This document shows positions 1-7,499 of a stretch of 10,626 bases of DNA, in pieces. Source of the stretch: Caulobacter sp. B11 (GTDB lineage: Bacteria; Pseudomonadota; Alphaproteobacteria; Caulobacterales; Caulobacteraceae). Made by a program: the position numbers and the translations under genes. Numbering within the stretch: position 1 is the first letter of the stretch; every line of letters begins with the position of its first letter. The notes below the pieces were generated by a model. That model was not told the origin of the DNA. It saw only the letters and a list, made by a program, of their open reading frames with translations, and did no database searches. Where the stretch lies: the NCBI RefSeq assembly GCF_002737765.1, contig NZ_PEGG01000045.1:1-10626 (forward strand), given 5' to 3'.

Positions 1-1232
1 CAACGACGACGACCCGTCGGAGGCTCTATGCGGCCGTCCTGCCCTTCACGGTGGGGCCCAAGCCCTTCGTCGAATTTCTGCATTTCGGCCTGCAGGGCCA
101 GCAGCGCCGCATGTACATGCACTTCCTCGAACACTTCGCCGATCGCTGCGAGTGGTTCATGTTCCTGGATATCGACGAGTTCCTGCTGCTGCGGGACTCG
201 CCGACCATCGGCGCGTTTCGCGGCGCGTTTCCGGCGGCGGTCGACGCCCTCTACTTCAATTGGATCTTCGCCGGGAACAACGGCTACGTCACGCGTCCCG
301 AGGGCCCGGTCCTGCCCCGCTACACGCGTCGCGCCGATCATGTTCACCCCTTCACCAAGGTCCTGACCCGGTCGGCGGCCCTGGACGATCCGGGTCAGAA
401 GAAGGCCCGGCTGGAGCCGTTCTGGCACGACATGCTGTCCTTGCTGAAGCCGGAGGCGACGGGGCTTAACGTCCTGGGCGAGGACATGGGCGGCTACTAT
501 GTCGACTTTCCCGAGGCGGCCTCACGGCGGGTGAGCGAACCGGCCTATCTTTCCGGCGTCGTCGCCCGGGCCTTTGTCTACCATGTCGCCTTCAAGTCCG
601 AAGACGACCTGCGCCGACGCCACCAGCGCGGTACGGGCGGGGACTTCTACAGCCAGACCATGTGGAAGGACCTGCATGATCGGGGCCCTGATGATATCCG
701 CGGCTTCATGGCCATGCTCAACGCCGTCGAGGAAACCCACCTGGCGACCTTTTGGGCCCGGATGATGGCGCGGGCCTCGACCATCGTGGCCGCGCCTCCG
801 GGGCGCAATCTGGCCGCCGGGCGACCGGCGCTGCAGAGCTCGATCGGCCCCTGGTCACGACAGGCCGATCCCGCGGCGGACGCCGTCGGCGCGGTCGACG
901 GGCGCCCGGACGGTACATTCCATCAGCATACGGAAGACGAGGCCGACCCCTGGTGGTGGGTCGATCTGGGCGAGGTCGTGCCCATCACCCAGGTGCGTCT
1001 GTTCAACCGGCTCGACGACGCGCGGGACCGGTTTCGCGACTTCACGCTCAGCGTCTCCGACGATGGGCGGGCCTGGACGATCGTGCTGCGCAAGGCCGAT
1101 GGCCAGCCCTTCGGCGGAGTCGACGGCCGGCCGTTCATTTGGGCGGCGCCCGCCGGTCTCAGCGGCCGCTTTGTGCGGATCAGCGTCGAAGGCCGGGCGA
1201 TCATAGACCTGGACCAGGTAGAAGTTTACTGA
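1..1232 (+). CDS. Glycosyltransferase (GT92 / Glyco_tranf_2_4-like) with C-terminal F5/8 type C domain, 5' partial
   Basis: The frame ending at the TGA at 1230-1232 is open to the window's left edge, so the gene is 5' truncated. The GTG at 51 is probably an internal Val and not the start. The visible catalytic part has the FLDIDEF motif (DxD at 168-176), which binds the metal-nucleotide-sugar in this GT-A family. It is followed by family-like segments GEDMGGYYVD and VYHVAFKSEDDLRRRHQRG. From about 807 (NLAAGRPALQSS) to the end there is a discoidin-like carbohydrate-binding module, with DPWWWVDLGE, ITQVRLFNR and SGRFVRISVEG. About 100 N-terminal residues are expected upstream. At 20-26 the frame seems shifted: frame 2 reads NDDDPSE, then frame 3 continues LYAAVLPFTVGPKPF, so one extra G is likely at 22-23. 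Its role is inferred to be cytoplasmic sugar transfer in the cluster's glycan pathway; donor and acceptor are unknown. Confidence 0.82.
   Translation, partial: TTTTRRRLYAAVLPFTVGPKPFVEFLHFGLQGQQRRMYMHFLEHFADRCEWFMFLDIDEFLLLRDSPTIGAFRGAFPAAVDALYFNWIFAGNNGYVTRPEGPVLPRYTRRADHVHPFTKVLTRSAALDDPGQKKARLEPFWHDMLSLLKPEATGLNVLGEDMGGYYVDFPEAASRRVSEPAYLSGVVARAFVYHVAFKSEDDLRRRHQRGTGGDFYSQTMWKDLHDRGPDDIRGFMAMLNAVEETHLATFWARMMARASTIVAAPPGRNLAAGRPALQSSIGPWSRQADPAADAVGAVDGRPDGTFHQHTEDEADPWWWVDLGEVVPITQVRLFNRLDDARDRFRDFTLSVSDDGRAWTIVLRKADGQPFGGVDGRPFIWAAPAGLSGRFVRISVEGRAIIDLDQVEVY
807..1229 (+). other. F5/8 type C (discoidin) domain of the first glycosyltransferase
   Basis: This coding segment starts with NLAAGRPALQSS, the usual N-terminal strand of the discoidin fold. 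It continues through AVDGRPDGTFHQH, DPWWWVDLGEVVPITQVRLF, FTLSVSDDGRAW and GRFVRISVEG, ending at the stop codon. These match the order of conserved segments in F5/8 type C domains, which bind glycans or lipids. Inference: it may tether the enzyme to its glycan acceptor. No signal peptide can be judged because the N-terminus is missing. Confidence 0.75.
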
Positions 1233-1237
1233 CGGGC

Positions 1238-1256
1238 GGCGACCGACGGGGTCGCC
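1238..1256 (+). terminator. GC-rich hairpin after the first gene, weak terminator or processing element
   Basis: Arms GGCGACC (1238-1244) and GGTCGCC (1250-1256) pair perfectly over 7 bp around a five-base loop, five bases after the stop at 1232. No T-tract follows, so this is not a classical intrinsic terminator. It could slow transcription, protect an mRNA end, or be chance in GC-rich DNA. It lies in the 60-base gap before the next gene. Confidence 0.3.
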
Positions 1257-1292
1257 AGACCGCCCCGGCCCACACTGGAGTTCGAACGCTTG

Positions 1293-4100
1293 ATGCAACG
1301 GCTGAATCGGTTGGCGACGGAACTGCGGGCGTGGCGGCGGTTCATCGGCCTGGGGACGACCGACGGCGCGCGCCTATGGGTCGCCGAGGCCGCCAATCTT
1401 GATCGGAGCAAGGACGAGCCCGGCCGGTTCAGGGGCGAGGCCTGGGATCCGCAACTGCGCCTGGCGGGGTTGCCGACCATCCATGGCCAGTCCGGCCCGG
1501 CGATCTTCGAGGCCACCCTGCGGGTGGAGTCCGGGGCCCTGATCCGGCCGATGCTCTTTTTGGATCGCGGCGCGGGCTTCGACGAGGCGGGCATGACGCC
1601 GCTGTACCCGGTGGGCGGCGGCAAGCTGGCCGGTCGTATCGCCGATCTGAAGGACGTGCGGGGTCTGAGGTTCGACCCCAGCGAGGGCCCGGTGAGCTTC
1701 CGCCTTGAGGACCTTCGTCTGCGCCGCCCGCGGCCGGGCGAGCCGGACCCCGCCGATGTCGCCGAGGAGTCGGTCGATCCGGGCCTGGCCCTGCTGCCCG
1801 ATGTCCGCCTGAGCGGCGTCAAGGTGGTGGCCCGCAAGGGTCTGGAGCCGACCGACGCGCCGGGGGTCTTCGCCCTGACCGACAGCGACCCGCAGATCGT
1901 CTTCACGCCGACGGCCGACGGCCACCGGGGGGCCATGCTGTGCCGCTTCACCTTCGAGGTGGAGTCGATGGACGGCATGGTGACCACCCCGCGCCTCTAT
2001 CTGGACTATGGCGACGAAGGCTTCTCCCAGGACGGGTCGTTCGCCCTGGCCCGTCAGGCCGACGGCCGTTATCACGCCATCGTCGCCTATCCGGCCCTGT
2101 GCCCGGGCGTGCGCTGGGACCCATCCGACCGTCGCGGAACCCTGCGGATCATCTCGGTCACCGCCCAGCCCCAGTCCCTGGCCGCCCTGCAGGACGCCGT
2201 CGAGGCGCCCTATAGCCCCTCGGGCGTCGCGGCGACGACCGGCGCGCCGGACAGGCGCGAGCGCAAGGCCTGGGCCGAGCGGGCCGTCGCGTTCAGTCGT
2301 GAGCTGAACGAGACCTATTACAACGCCTCCGCCGCCCTGGCCTATGACTATGACCGCTGGGTCAAGGTCACCGAGCGCCAGACCCCGGCCGACTATGAGC
2401 GCATGCGCCTCCTGCTGGCCCAGCTGGCCTGGCGGCCGCGCTTCTCGTTCGTGATGCCGACCTACAACACGCCGCCGGACCTGCTGGAAAGCTGCGTGCG
2501 TTCGATGCTGGATCAGGTCTATCCCGACTTCGAGATCTGCATCGCCGACGACCACTCCTCCGACCCGCGGGTGCGGGCCACGCTGGAACGGCTGGCCGCC
2601 GAGGACGACCGGATCAAGCTGGCGTTCCGGCCGGCCAATGGCCACATTTCAGAGGCCTCCAACACCGCCCTGGCGCTGGCGACCGGCGATTTCGTGGTGC
2701 TGGTCGATCACGACGACATCCTGCCCGACTACGCCCTGCTCACCATCGCCGACTATCTGAATGAGCATCGGGACGCCAAGATCCTCTATTCCGACGAGGA
2801 CAAGCTGGACCCGTCCGGCAAGCGCTGCGATCCCTATTTCAAGTCTGATTTCAACCGCTTCCTGATGTTCGGCCACAACATGGTCAGCCATCTGGGGGTC
2901 TATCAGCGGGCCCTGGTGCAGTCGGTCGGCGGCTTCCGTCCGGGCTATGAGGGCAGCCAGGATTACGACCTGTTCCTGCGATGCCTGGAGCGCTGCTCCG
3001 ACGCCGAAGTCATCCATATTCCCCATGTCCTGTATCACTGGCGGATGATCCCCGGCTCGACCGCCGTGTCGGCCGATCAGAAAAGCTATGCGATCGTCGC
3101 CGCCCAGAGGTCGATCAACGACTTCCTCAACCGCCAGGCCCTACCGTTCGAGGTCGTCGATGGCGTCGCCGCCGGCCTGACCCGGCTGGCGGTGATCGGC
3201 GCGCCCCTCGCCACCACCGTCTCGATCATCATCCCGACCCGTGACCGGCTGGACCTGCTCAAGCCCTGCATCGACTCGTTGTTCGCCGCGCCCGACGCCG
3301 GCGTCGAGATCGTCATCGTCGACAACGGCTCCCAGGAGGCTGAAACCCTCGCCTATCTGGCCGATCTGGCGAGCCTGCCGAACGTCAAGGTCGTCTCCGC
3401 CCCGGGGCCGTTCAACTTCTCGGGCCTGTGCAATCAGGGCGTGGCGGCCTCGTCGGGCGACATCATCTGCCTGCTGAACAATGACACCGAGCTGGTCACG
3501 GCCGACTGGCTGGACCGCGCCCGGGCCCTGCTGGCCACGCCGGATGTGGGGATTGTCGGCGCGCGGCTGATCTATCCCGACCAGTCCGTGCAGCATTTCG
3601 GGCTCTATCTGGGCATGGGCGCCCACGGGGTGGCGGGGACGCCGCACCGCGGCCTGCCGATGAGCGATTTCGGACCGTTCGGCAAGGCCCGGCTGATCCA
3701 GGAGTTCTCGGCCGTGACCGCCGCCTGCCTGTTCGTGACCCGCGCGGTCTATGACCAGGTCGGGGGGTTCGATCGCGACCTCGAGGTCGCTTATAATGAC
3801 GTGGATTTCTGCCTGAAGGTCCGGGCCCTGGGTCGCCGGGTGCTCTGCGATCCGGACATCGTCCTGGTCCACAAGGAGTCCAAAAGCCGTGGCGATGATC
3901 TGGACGGCGCTCGCGCCCATCGGCTCGAGACCGAAGCGCGACTGATGCGGGAACGCTGGGCGGAACTGTTGGTGCGCGACCCGTATTACAATCCCAACCT
4001 CACGCTGGATCGAGATGACTTCAGTCTTGCAGATTCTTCGCGCATTCCATTTCCCTGGCGACGGCCCAGCTATATCGCGGCGCAACTGCGTTCTCGGTGA
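1293..4100 (+). CDS. Large tandem GT2 glycosyltransferase with two N-terminal accessory modules
   Basis: The protein has 935 residues from ATG 1293. A TTG at 1290 lies directly upstream, but GGAG at 1277-1280 suits the ATG better. Residues about 44-147 and 176-293 are two copies of a beta-rich module of unknown family. A linker (about 295-380) precedes the first GT2 domain, which begins FSFVMPTYNTPP at 384 and has the DHDD metal motif at 472-475 and GSQDYDLFLR near 555-564. The second GT2 domain begins VSIIIPTRDRLD at 643, with LLNNDTE near 727-733 and YNDVDFCLK near 834-842. Both domains have the nucleotide-binding strand, DxD-type motif and acceptor-side acidic motif, so both look active. 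Such tandem GT2 proteins extend or modify O-antigen or capsule chains in the cytoplasm; the sugars cannot be read from sequence. The frame is intact over 2.8 kb, unlike several neighbours. The gene may share a transcript with the one before it. Confidence 0.93.
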   Translation: MQRLNRLATELRAWRRFIGLGTTDGARLWVAEAANLDRSKDEPGRFRGEAWDPQLRLAGLPTIHGQSGPAIFEATLRVESGALIRPMLFLDRGAGFDEAGMTPLYPVGGGKLAGRIADLKDVRGLRFDPSEGPVSFRLEDLRLRRPRPGEPDPADVAEESVDPGLALLPDVRLSGVKVVARKGLEPTDAPGVFALTDSDPQIVFTPTADGHRGAMLCRFTFEVESMDGMVTTPRLYLDYGDEGFSQDGSFALARQADGRYHAIVAYPALCPGVRWDPSDRRGTLRIISVTAQPQSLAALQDAVEAPYSPSGVAATTGAPDRRERKAWAERAVAFSRELNETYYNASAALAYDYDRWVKVTERQTPADYERMRLLLAQLAWRPRFSFVMPTYNTPPDLLESCVRSMLDQVYPDFEICIADDHSSDPRVRATLERLAAEDDRIKLAFRPANGHISEASNTALALATGDFVVLVDHDDILPDYALLTIADYLNEHRDAKILYSDEDKLDPSGKRCDPYFKSDFNRFLMFGHNMVSHLGVYQRALVQSVGGFRPGYEGSQDYDLFLRCLERCSDAEVIHIPHVLYHWRMIPGSTAVSADQKSYAIVAAQRSINDFLNRQALPFEVVDGVAAGLTRLAVIGAPLATTVSIIIPTRDRLDLLKPCIDSLFAAPDAGVEIVIVDNGSQEAETLAYLADLASLPNVKVVSAPGPFNFSGLCNQGVAASSGDIICLLNNDTELVTADWLDRARALLATPDVGIVGARLIYPDQSVQHFGLYLGMGAHGVAGTPHRGLPMSDFGPFGKARLIQEFSAVTAACLFVTRAVYDQVGGFDRDLEVAYNDVDFCLKVRALGRRVLCDPDIVLVHKESKSRGDDLDGARAHRLETEARLMRERWAELLVRDPYYNPNLTLDRDDFSLADSSRIPFPWRRPSYIAAQLRSR
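1422..1733 (+). repeat. Accessory module copy A (protein-level repeat)
   Basis: This encodes residues about 44-147 of the tandem GT2 protein. Landmarks are EATLRVESG, PMLFLDRGAGFDE and LRFDPSEGPVSFRLEDL. The same order of landmarks appears in copies B and C, so I treat these as one diverged domain family. Copy A is the most diverged at the DYGD position, where it reads DRGAG. The predicted structure is all beta. Function is unknown; glycan binding or spacing of the catalytic domain is possible. Confidence 0.6.
1818..2171 (+). repeat. Accessory module copy B (protein-level repeat)
   Basis: This encodes residues about 176-293 of the tandem GT2 protein. Landmarks are APGVFALTDSDPQIVF, FTFEVESMDG, RLYLDYGDEGFSQDG and VRWDPSDRRGTLRIISV. 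It resembles copy C in the other gene (PGIFVARGDDPQMIW, CIYADWGDGFSEET, LRFDPSAKACQFSLEAF) at least as well as copy A in its own gene. Confidence 0.65.
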
Positions 4101-4208
4101 GGTATTCTCTGGGCGCCCTTTCTCACAATGAGTCAGCCTGCTAGAAGCCGACGGCCGTCAGTATGCCTGCCGCGGCGTGACGCGTCTTTGATCAAGGGAT
4201 CAATCTAG
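4101..4208. promoter_or_regulatory. 108-base gap before the exporter genes, possible promoter region
   Basis: This is the largest gap in the window and looks less GC-rich than the flanking genes. It would be the natural place for a promoter serving the exporter operon. I see no convincing sigma-70 -35/-10 pair. It holds two perfect palindromes, GACGGCCGTC (4150-4159) and GACGCGTC (4179-4186), and a ribosome binding site AAGGGA (4194-4199) nine bases before the ATG at 4209. No strong terminator for the upstream gene is visible. Confidence 0.3.
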
Positions 4209-5006
4209 ATGAGTATTGTTCGGCGCTTCGGATCCGCCATCGATGATCTGGTGGCAGGTATCCGGCTTGCGCCCCTGTGGTGGCGTGTCGGCATCGAGCA
4301 GACGATCGCGCGTTACAGGCGAACTCTGCTTGGCCCCTTCTGGCTGGCCAGCAGCACGATCGCCACGGCCTTCTCGCTCGCGGTGGTTTTCGGTTCGATC
4401 TTCGGTTCGAGCCTGGCCGAAAGCTTCCCGTTCATTATGTCCGGGGTGGTCGCCTGGTCGATCACCGGCGGCATGCTGGCCGAAGGCGCCTCGGTGTTTA
4501 CGTCCGGGGCCGGGATCATGCAGGTCCAGAAGCTGCCGCTGACCTTCCATTCCTTCCTGCAAATCAACAGGATGATGATCAATTTCGCCCACCAGATCGT
4601 GGCGTTCTGGGTCGTGATGCTGCTGCTGAGAATGTTCCCGTTGCCGCATTGGCAACTGCTGTTGTCGATCCCGCTGGTCGCCGCGACCGCGGTGATGTTC
4701 AGCATCCCGATCGGCATGCTGGCCACCCGCTACCGCGACATCAACTATCTGGTCGGATTCATCGGCCAGGCGCTGTTCATGCTGACCCCGGTGTTCTGGC
4801 GCAAAGCCCAGGTGGCGCCCAAGGCGCGCTGGATCGCCGACTATAACCCCTTCGCCCATCTCCTCGAGATCGTCCGCCAGCCCCTGTTGGGCCACCCGGC
4901 GCCCCTGAACGACTGGATCGCCTCGGTGGCTTTCTTCGTGGCTGTCGCGATCCTGGCCGTGGTGAGCCTGGCCCTGTTCCGTCGTCGCGTCGTGTTTTGG
5001 CTGTAG
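4209..5006 (+). CDS. ABC-2 type polysaccharide exporter permease (Wzm/KpsM class)
   Basis: This 265-residue inner-membrane protein is of the usual size for the class. About six membrane segments can be seen, near residues 44-65, 73-94, 121-142, 149-171, 178-197 and 236-257. Family hallmarks are the cytoplasmic N-terminal segment RYRRTLLGPFWLASST, the ATRYRDINYLVGF segment, LTPVFW near 192-197, YNPFAHLLEIVRQPLLG near 212-228, and a short basic C-terminus. It forms the channel that moves lipid-linked polysaccharide across the inner membrane, powered by the ATPase encoded 10 bases downstream. ATG 4209 has AAGGGA nine bases upstream. This points to an ABC-transporter-dependent pathway (O-antigen or group 2-like capsule) and not Wzx/Wzy. 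The frame is intact. Confidence 0.95.
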   Translation: MSIVRRFGSAIDDLVAGIRLAPLWWRVGIEQTIARYRRTLLGPFWLASSTIATAFSLAVVFGSIFGSSLAESFPFIMSGVVAWSITGGMLAEGASVFTSGAGIMQVQKLPLTFHSFLQINRMMINFAHQIVAFWVVMLLLRMFPLPHWQLLLSIPLVAATAVMFSIPIGMLATRYRDINYLVGFIGQALFMLTPVFWRKAQVAPKARWIADYNPFAHLLEIVRQPLLGHPAPLNDWIASVAFFVAVAILAVVSLALFRRRVVFWL

Positions 5007-5016
5007 GATCGCATTG

Positions 5017-5742
5017 ATGTCGGCTTCGATTTCCCTTCACGGCGTGACCCTGGACTACGCCATCTACAGCGTGCGCGCGCAGTCCCTGCGCAACGCGGTG
5101 CTGAACATGGCGGTCGGCGGCAAGCTGATGCGATCGGCCAATGACGTCACCGTGGTGCGGGCGATCAACAATGTGTCGTTCGAGCGTCTGGGCCTGGGCG
5201 GGCACAACGGCTCGGGCAAGACCTCGATGCTCAAGATCCTGGCCGGCGTCTATGAGCCCTCGACCGGCGTCGTCAGGGTCGAGGGCCGGGTCAGCTCGAT
5301 GATCTCGATGAGCATCGGCCTGGATCACGACGCCTCGGGCCTGCAGAACATCAAGAACCTGGCCATGATGCAGATGATGTCCAAGAAGGAGATCGCCCGC
5401 CGGTTGCCGGGAATTGTCGAGTTTTCCGAACTCGGCGCCTATATCCACATGCCCTTCAAGACCTACTCGGCCGGCATGATGGCGCGCCTGACCTTCGCGG
5501 TGGCGACGGCGATGGACGCCGACATCCTGATCATGGACGAGTGGCTCGGCGCGGGCGACGCGGAATTCCAGCGCAAGGCCACGACCCGCATGGCCGGCCT
5601 GGTCGACAACGCCAAGATCGTCGTCATCGCCAGCCATGACGACAAGCTGATCGAACGGGTCTGCAACAAGGTCATGGTCATGGACGGCGGCCGCGCCACA
5701 TTCTTTGGGGACACCGAAGAATGGCTTCGGCTCAAGGCATGA
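5017..5742 (+). CDS. ABC exporter ATP-binding protein (Wzt/KpsT class), short form
   Basis: This 241-residue ATPase pairs with the preceding permease. Walker A is GHNGSGKT (62-69), the signature is YSAGM (150-154, typical of Wzt in place of LSGGQ), Walker B is ILIMDE (170-175) followed by WLGAGDAEF, and the switch His is in IASHDD (about 205-209). It ends right after the nucleotide-binding domain, so it lacks the C-terminal glycan-recognition domain of long Wzt proteins. That suggests export is not gated by a Wzt-bound chain terminus. ATG 5017 is preferred over the in-frame TTG at 5014, with AGGAT at 5005-5009 as ribosome binding site. An oddity: NNVSFE runs straight into RLGLGGHNG, about five residues (usually with a GD turn) shorter than the family pattern before Walker A, and the usual Val/Ile before GHNG is Gly. 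The stop overlaps the next start (ATGA, 5739-5742), implying translational coupling. Confidence 0.92.
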   Translation: MSASISLHGVTLDYAIYSVRAQSLRNAVLNMAVGGKLMRSANDVTVVRAINNVSFERLGLGGHNGSGKTSMLKILAGVYEPSTGVVRVEGRVSSMISMSIGLDHDASGLQNIKNLAMMQMMSKKEIARRLPGIVEFSELGAYIHMPFKTYSAGMMARLTFAVATAMDADILIMDEWLGAGDAEFQRKATTRMAGLVDNAKIVVIASHDDKLIERVCNKVMVMDGGRATFFGDTEEWLRLKA

Positions 5743-5774
5743 CTTCCGGGGCGCCGACGCCCCATAAGGACGTT

Positions 5775-6107
5775 GTCGCGGGCGCTTCGCCAGGGATCTT
5801 TGTCGCGCGCGGCGACGATCCCCAGATGATCTGGACGGCGCCCAGGACCCGAGACGATCTGCGAACCCATGGGGCGATCCGGGTGACAGTGACCCTTCGC
5901 GCGGTCGAGGGCCGGGTGATCGGTCCCTGCATCTACGCCGACTGGGGCGACGGGTTCAGCGAAGAGACCCGCAAGGACCTGACCCTGGTGTCCGAGGGCG
6001 TCTATACCGGCGTGGCCTACACCAATGCCGGCGGCCTGCGGCGTCTGCGGTTCGACCCCTCCGCCAAGGCCTGCCAGTTCAGCCTCGAAGCCTTCAGCGT
6101 CGAGCCG
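5775..6107 (+). repeat. Accessory module copy C (protein-level repeat)
   Basis: This encodes residues about 13-123 of the WbsX-RgpF protein. Landmarks are SPGIFVARGDDPQMIW, VTLRAVEGRVIGP, CIYADWGDGFSEET (DWGD around residue 68) and LRFDPSAKACQFSLEAFSVEP (from residue 103). It matches copies A and B of the tandem GT2 protein in order and spacing, implying domain shuffling between genes of this cluster. Confidence 0.65.
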
Positions 6108-6389
6108 GCCGCCGAATCCAGCCGGCCGGCCCGCCGCCTGTCGACCGCGCGCCGCCTGGCGCGTCGCCTTCTGCGCCGGCTGCCCGGGCCCATCCAGGCC
6201 CAGGCCCGGTCTCTGGCGGGACTGCTGAGGGGTGATCTGGTCGGACGGCTGGCGCGCACGCGGGTGCGGTGGGGCGGAGGCCCCTGGCGCGCGGCCTATG
6301 TGAACAGTTTCGAGATCGCGCGAAATCTCCGAAGCCCGGAATTCGCCGCCCCGCCGCTTGATCCGCCGCGCCGTTCGCCGGACGGTCCC

Positions 6390-7430
6390 AAGGTCATCGC
6401 CTTCTACCTTCCCGCAGTTCCACCCCATCCCGGAGAACGACGCCTGGTGGGGGAAGGGCTCACCGAGTGGACCAAATGTCAGCAAGGCGACGCCGCAGTT
6501 TCGTCGGCCATCTGCAGCCGCGCCTGCCGGCCGAGCTGGGTCACTATGACCTGCGGGTGCCTGAGGTTCGTCGGGCCCAGGCCGATCTGGCCCGGCGGGT
6601 CGGCGTCGACGCCTTCTGCTTTCACTACTACTGGTTCGCGGGCAAGCGCCTGCTCGAAGGCCCCCTCGACGCCTTTGTCGACGACCCGGAAATCGACCTG
6701 CCGTTCGCCCTGTGCTGGGCCAACGAGAACTGGACGCGGCGCTGGGACGGTCAGGAATCGGACGTCCTGATCAGTCAGCGACACTCGCCGCAGGACGACA
6801 TCCTGGTCTTTGACGACCTGGCCCGCTATCTGCGCTCGCCGCGCTATCTGCGGGTCGGCGGACGCCCGCTGATCATCATCTACCGTCCCGACGCCCTGCC
6901 CGAGGCCGGGGCGACGATCGCCCGCTGGCGCGAGCGAGCCCGGGAGCTTGGACTGGGCGAGCTGTTCGTCACCAGCACCGACGCCTTCGGGTTCAGCGAC
7001 TATGCCGCCATGGGGTTTGACGCCCTGGTCGAGTTCCCGCCCCACGCCCTGGCCCAGGGCGAGATCACCGACCGGGTCGAGCGGCTCAACCCCGCCTATT
7101 CGGGACGGGTCTACGACTATGAGGCGGTGGCGTCCGCCAAGGTCGAGCAGTTGCTGGACGCCGCCGATCCCCGTCGGTTCCCGGGATCATGCCCGCCTGG
7201 GACAACGAGGCCCGCAAGCCCGGGGCGGGCCATGTCTTTCACAACGCCTCGCCCGAACTGTTCCATCGTTGGGCCGGCGCCGCCCTCGGCGCCAGCGCCC
7301 GGCTGGCGCGGCCCGATGAGCGCCTGGTCTTCGTCAATGCCTGGAACGAATGGGCCGAGGGGCCTATTTGGAACCCGACCGCTGGTTCGGCCATGCCTTC
7401 GGCCAGGCTCTGCGCGCCGCTCTCGAGGCC
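6390..7430 (+). other. WbsX / GH99-like domain region, in frames 0, 1, 0, 1, 2, 1 and 0 in turn
   Basis: Conserved blocks appear in order but in changing frames: KVIAFYLP (6390), [15 protein letters not shown] (6415), TEWT (6462), NVSKATPQF (6475), [18 protein letters not shown] (6503), CFHYYWFAGKRLLEGPLD, LCWANENWTRRWDG (6710-6751), FGFSDYAAMGFDALVEFPP, IMPAWDNEARKPG (7186), FVNAWNEWAEG (to 7362) and AYLEPDRWFGHAF (7362). These are the landmarks of the WbsX family (called glycosyltransferase WbsX or GH99-like). The longest undisturbed stretch is about 6500-7183. The region ends where the RgpF part begins, after a short Pro/Ala/Arg-rich linker. Confidence 0.8.
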
Positions 7431-7499
7431 GACGCGCCGCGCCTGCCGGCCGCGAGCGGCCGCCCCGACGTCGTGTCGGGACCGACCGGCCGCGCCCCG

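Noticed and set aside
752..1402. Open frame of 216 codons overlapping the discoidin domain and the next gene's start
   Set aside because: It is Arg/Gly-rich, has no motif, and crosses two supported genes in another frame.
1374..2645. Antisense open frame of 423 codons over the tandem GT2 gene
   Set aside because: The composition is typical of the opposite strand of a GC-rich gene. No domain is recognisable and the + strand gene is convincing.
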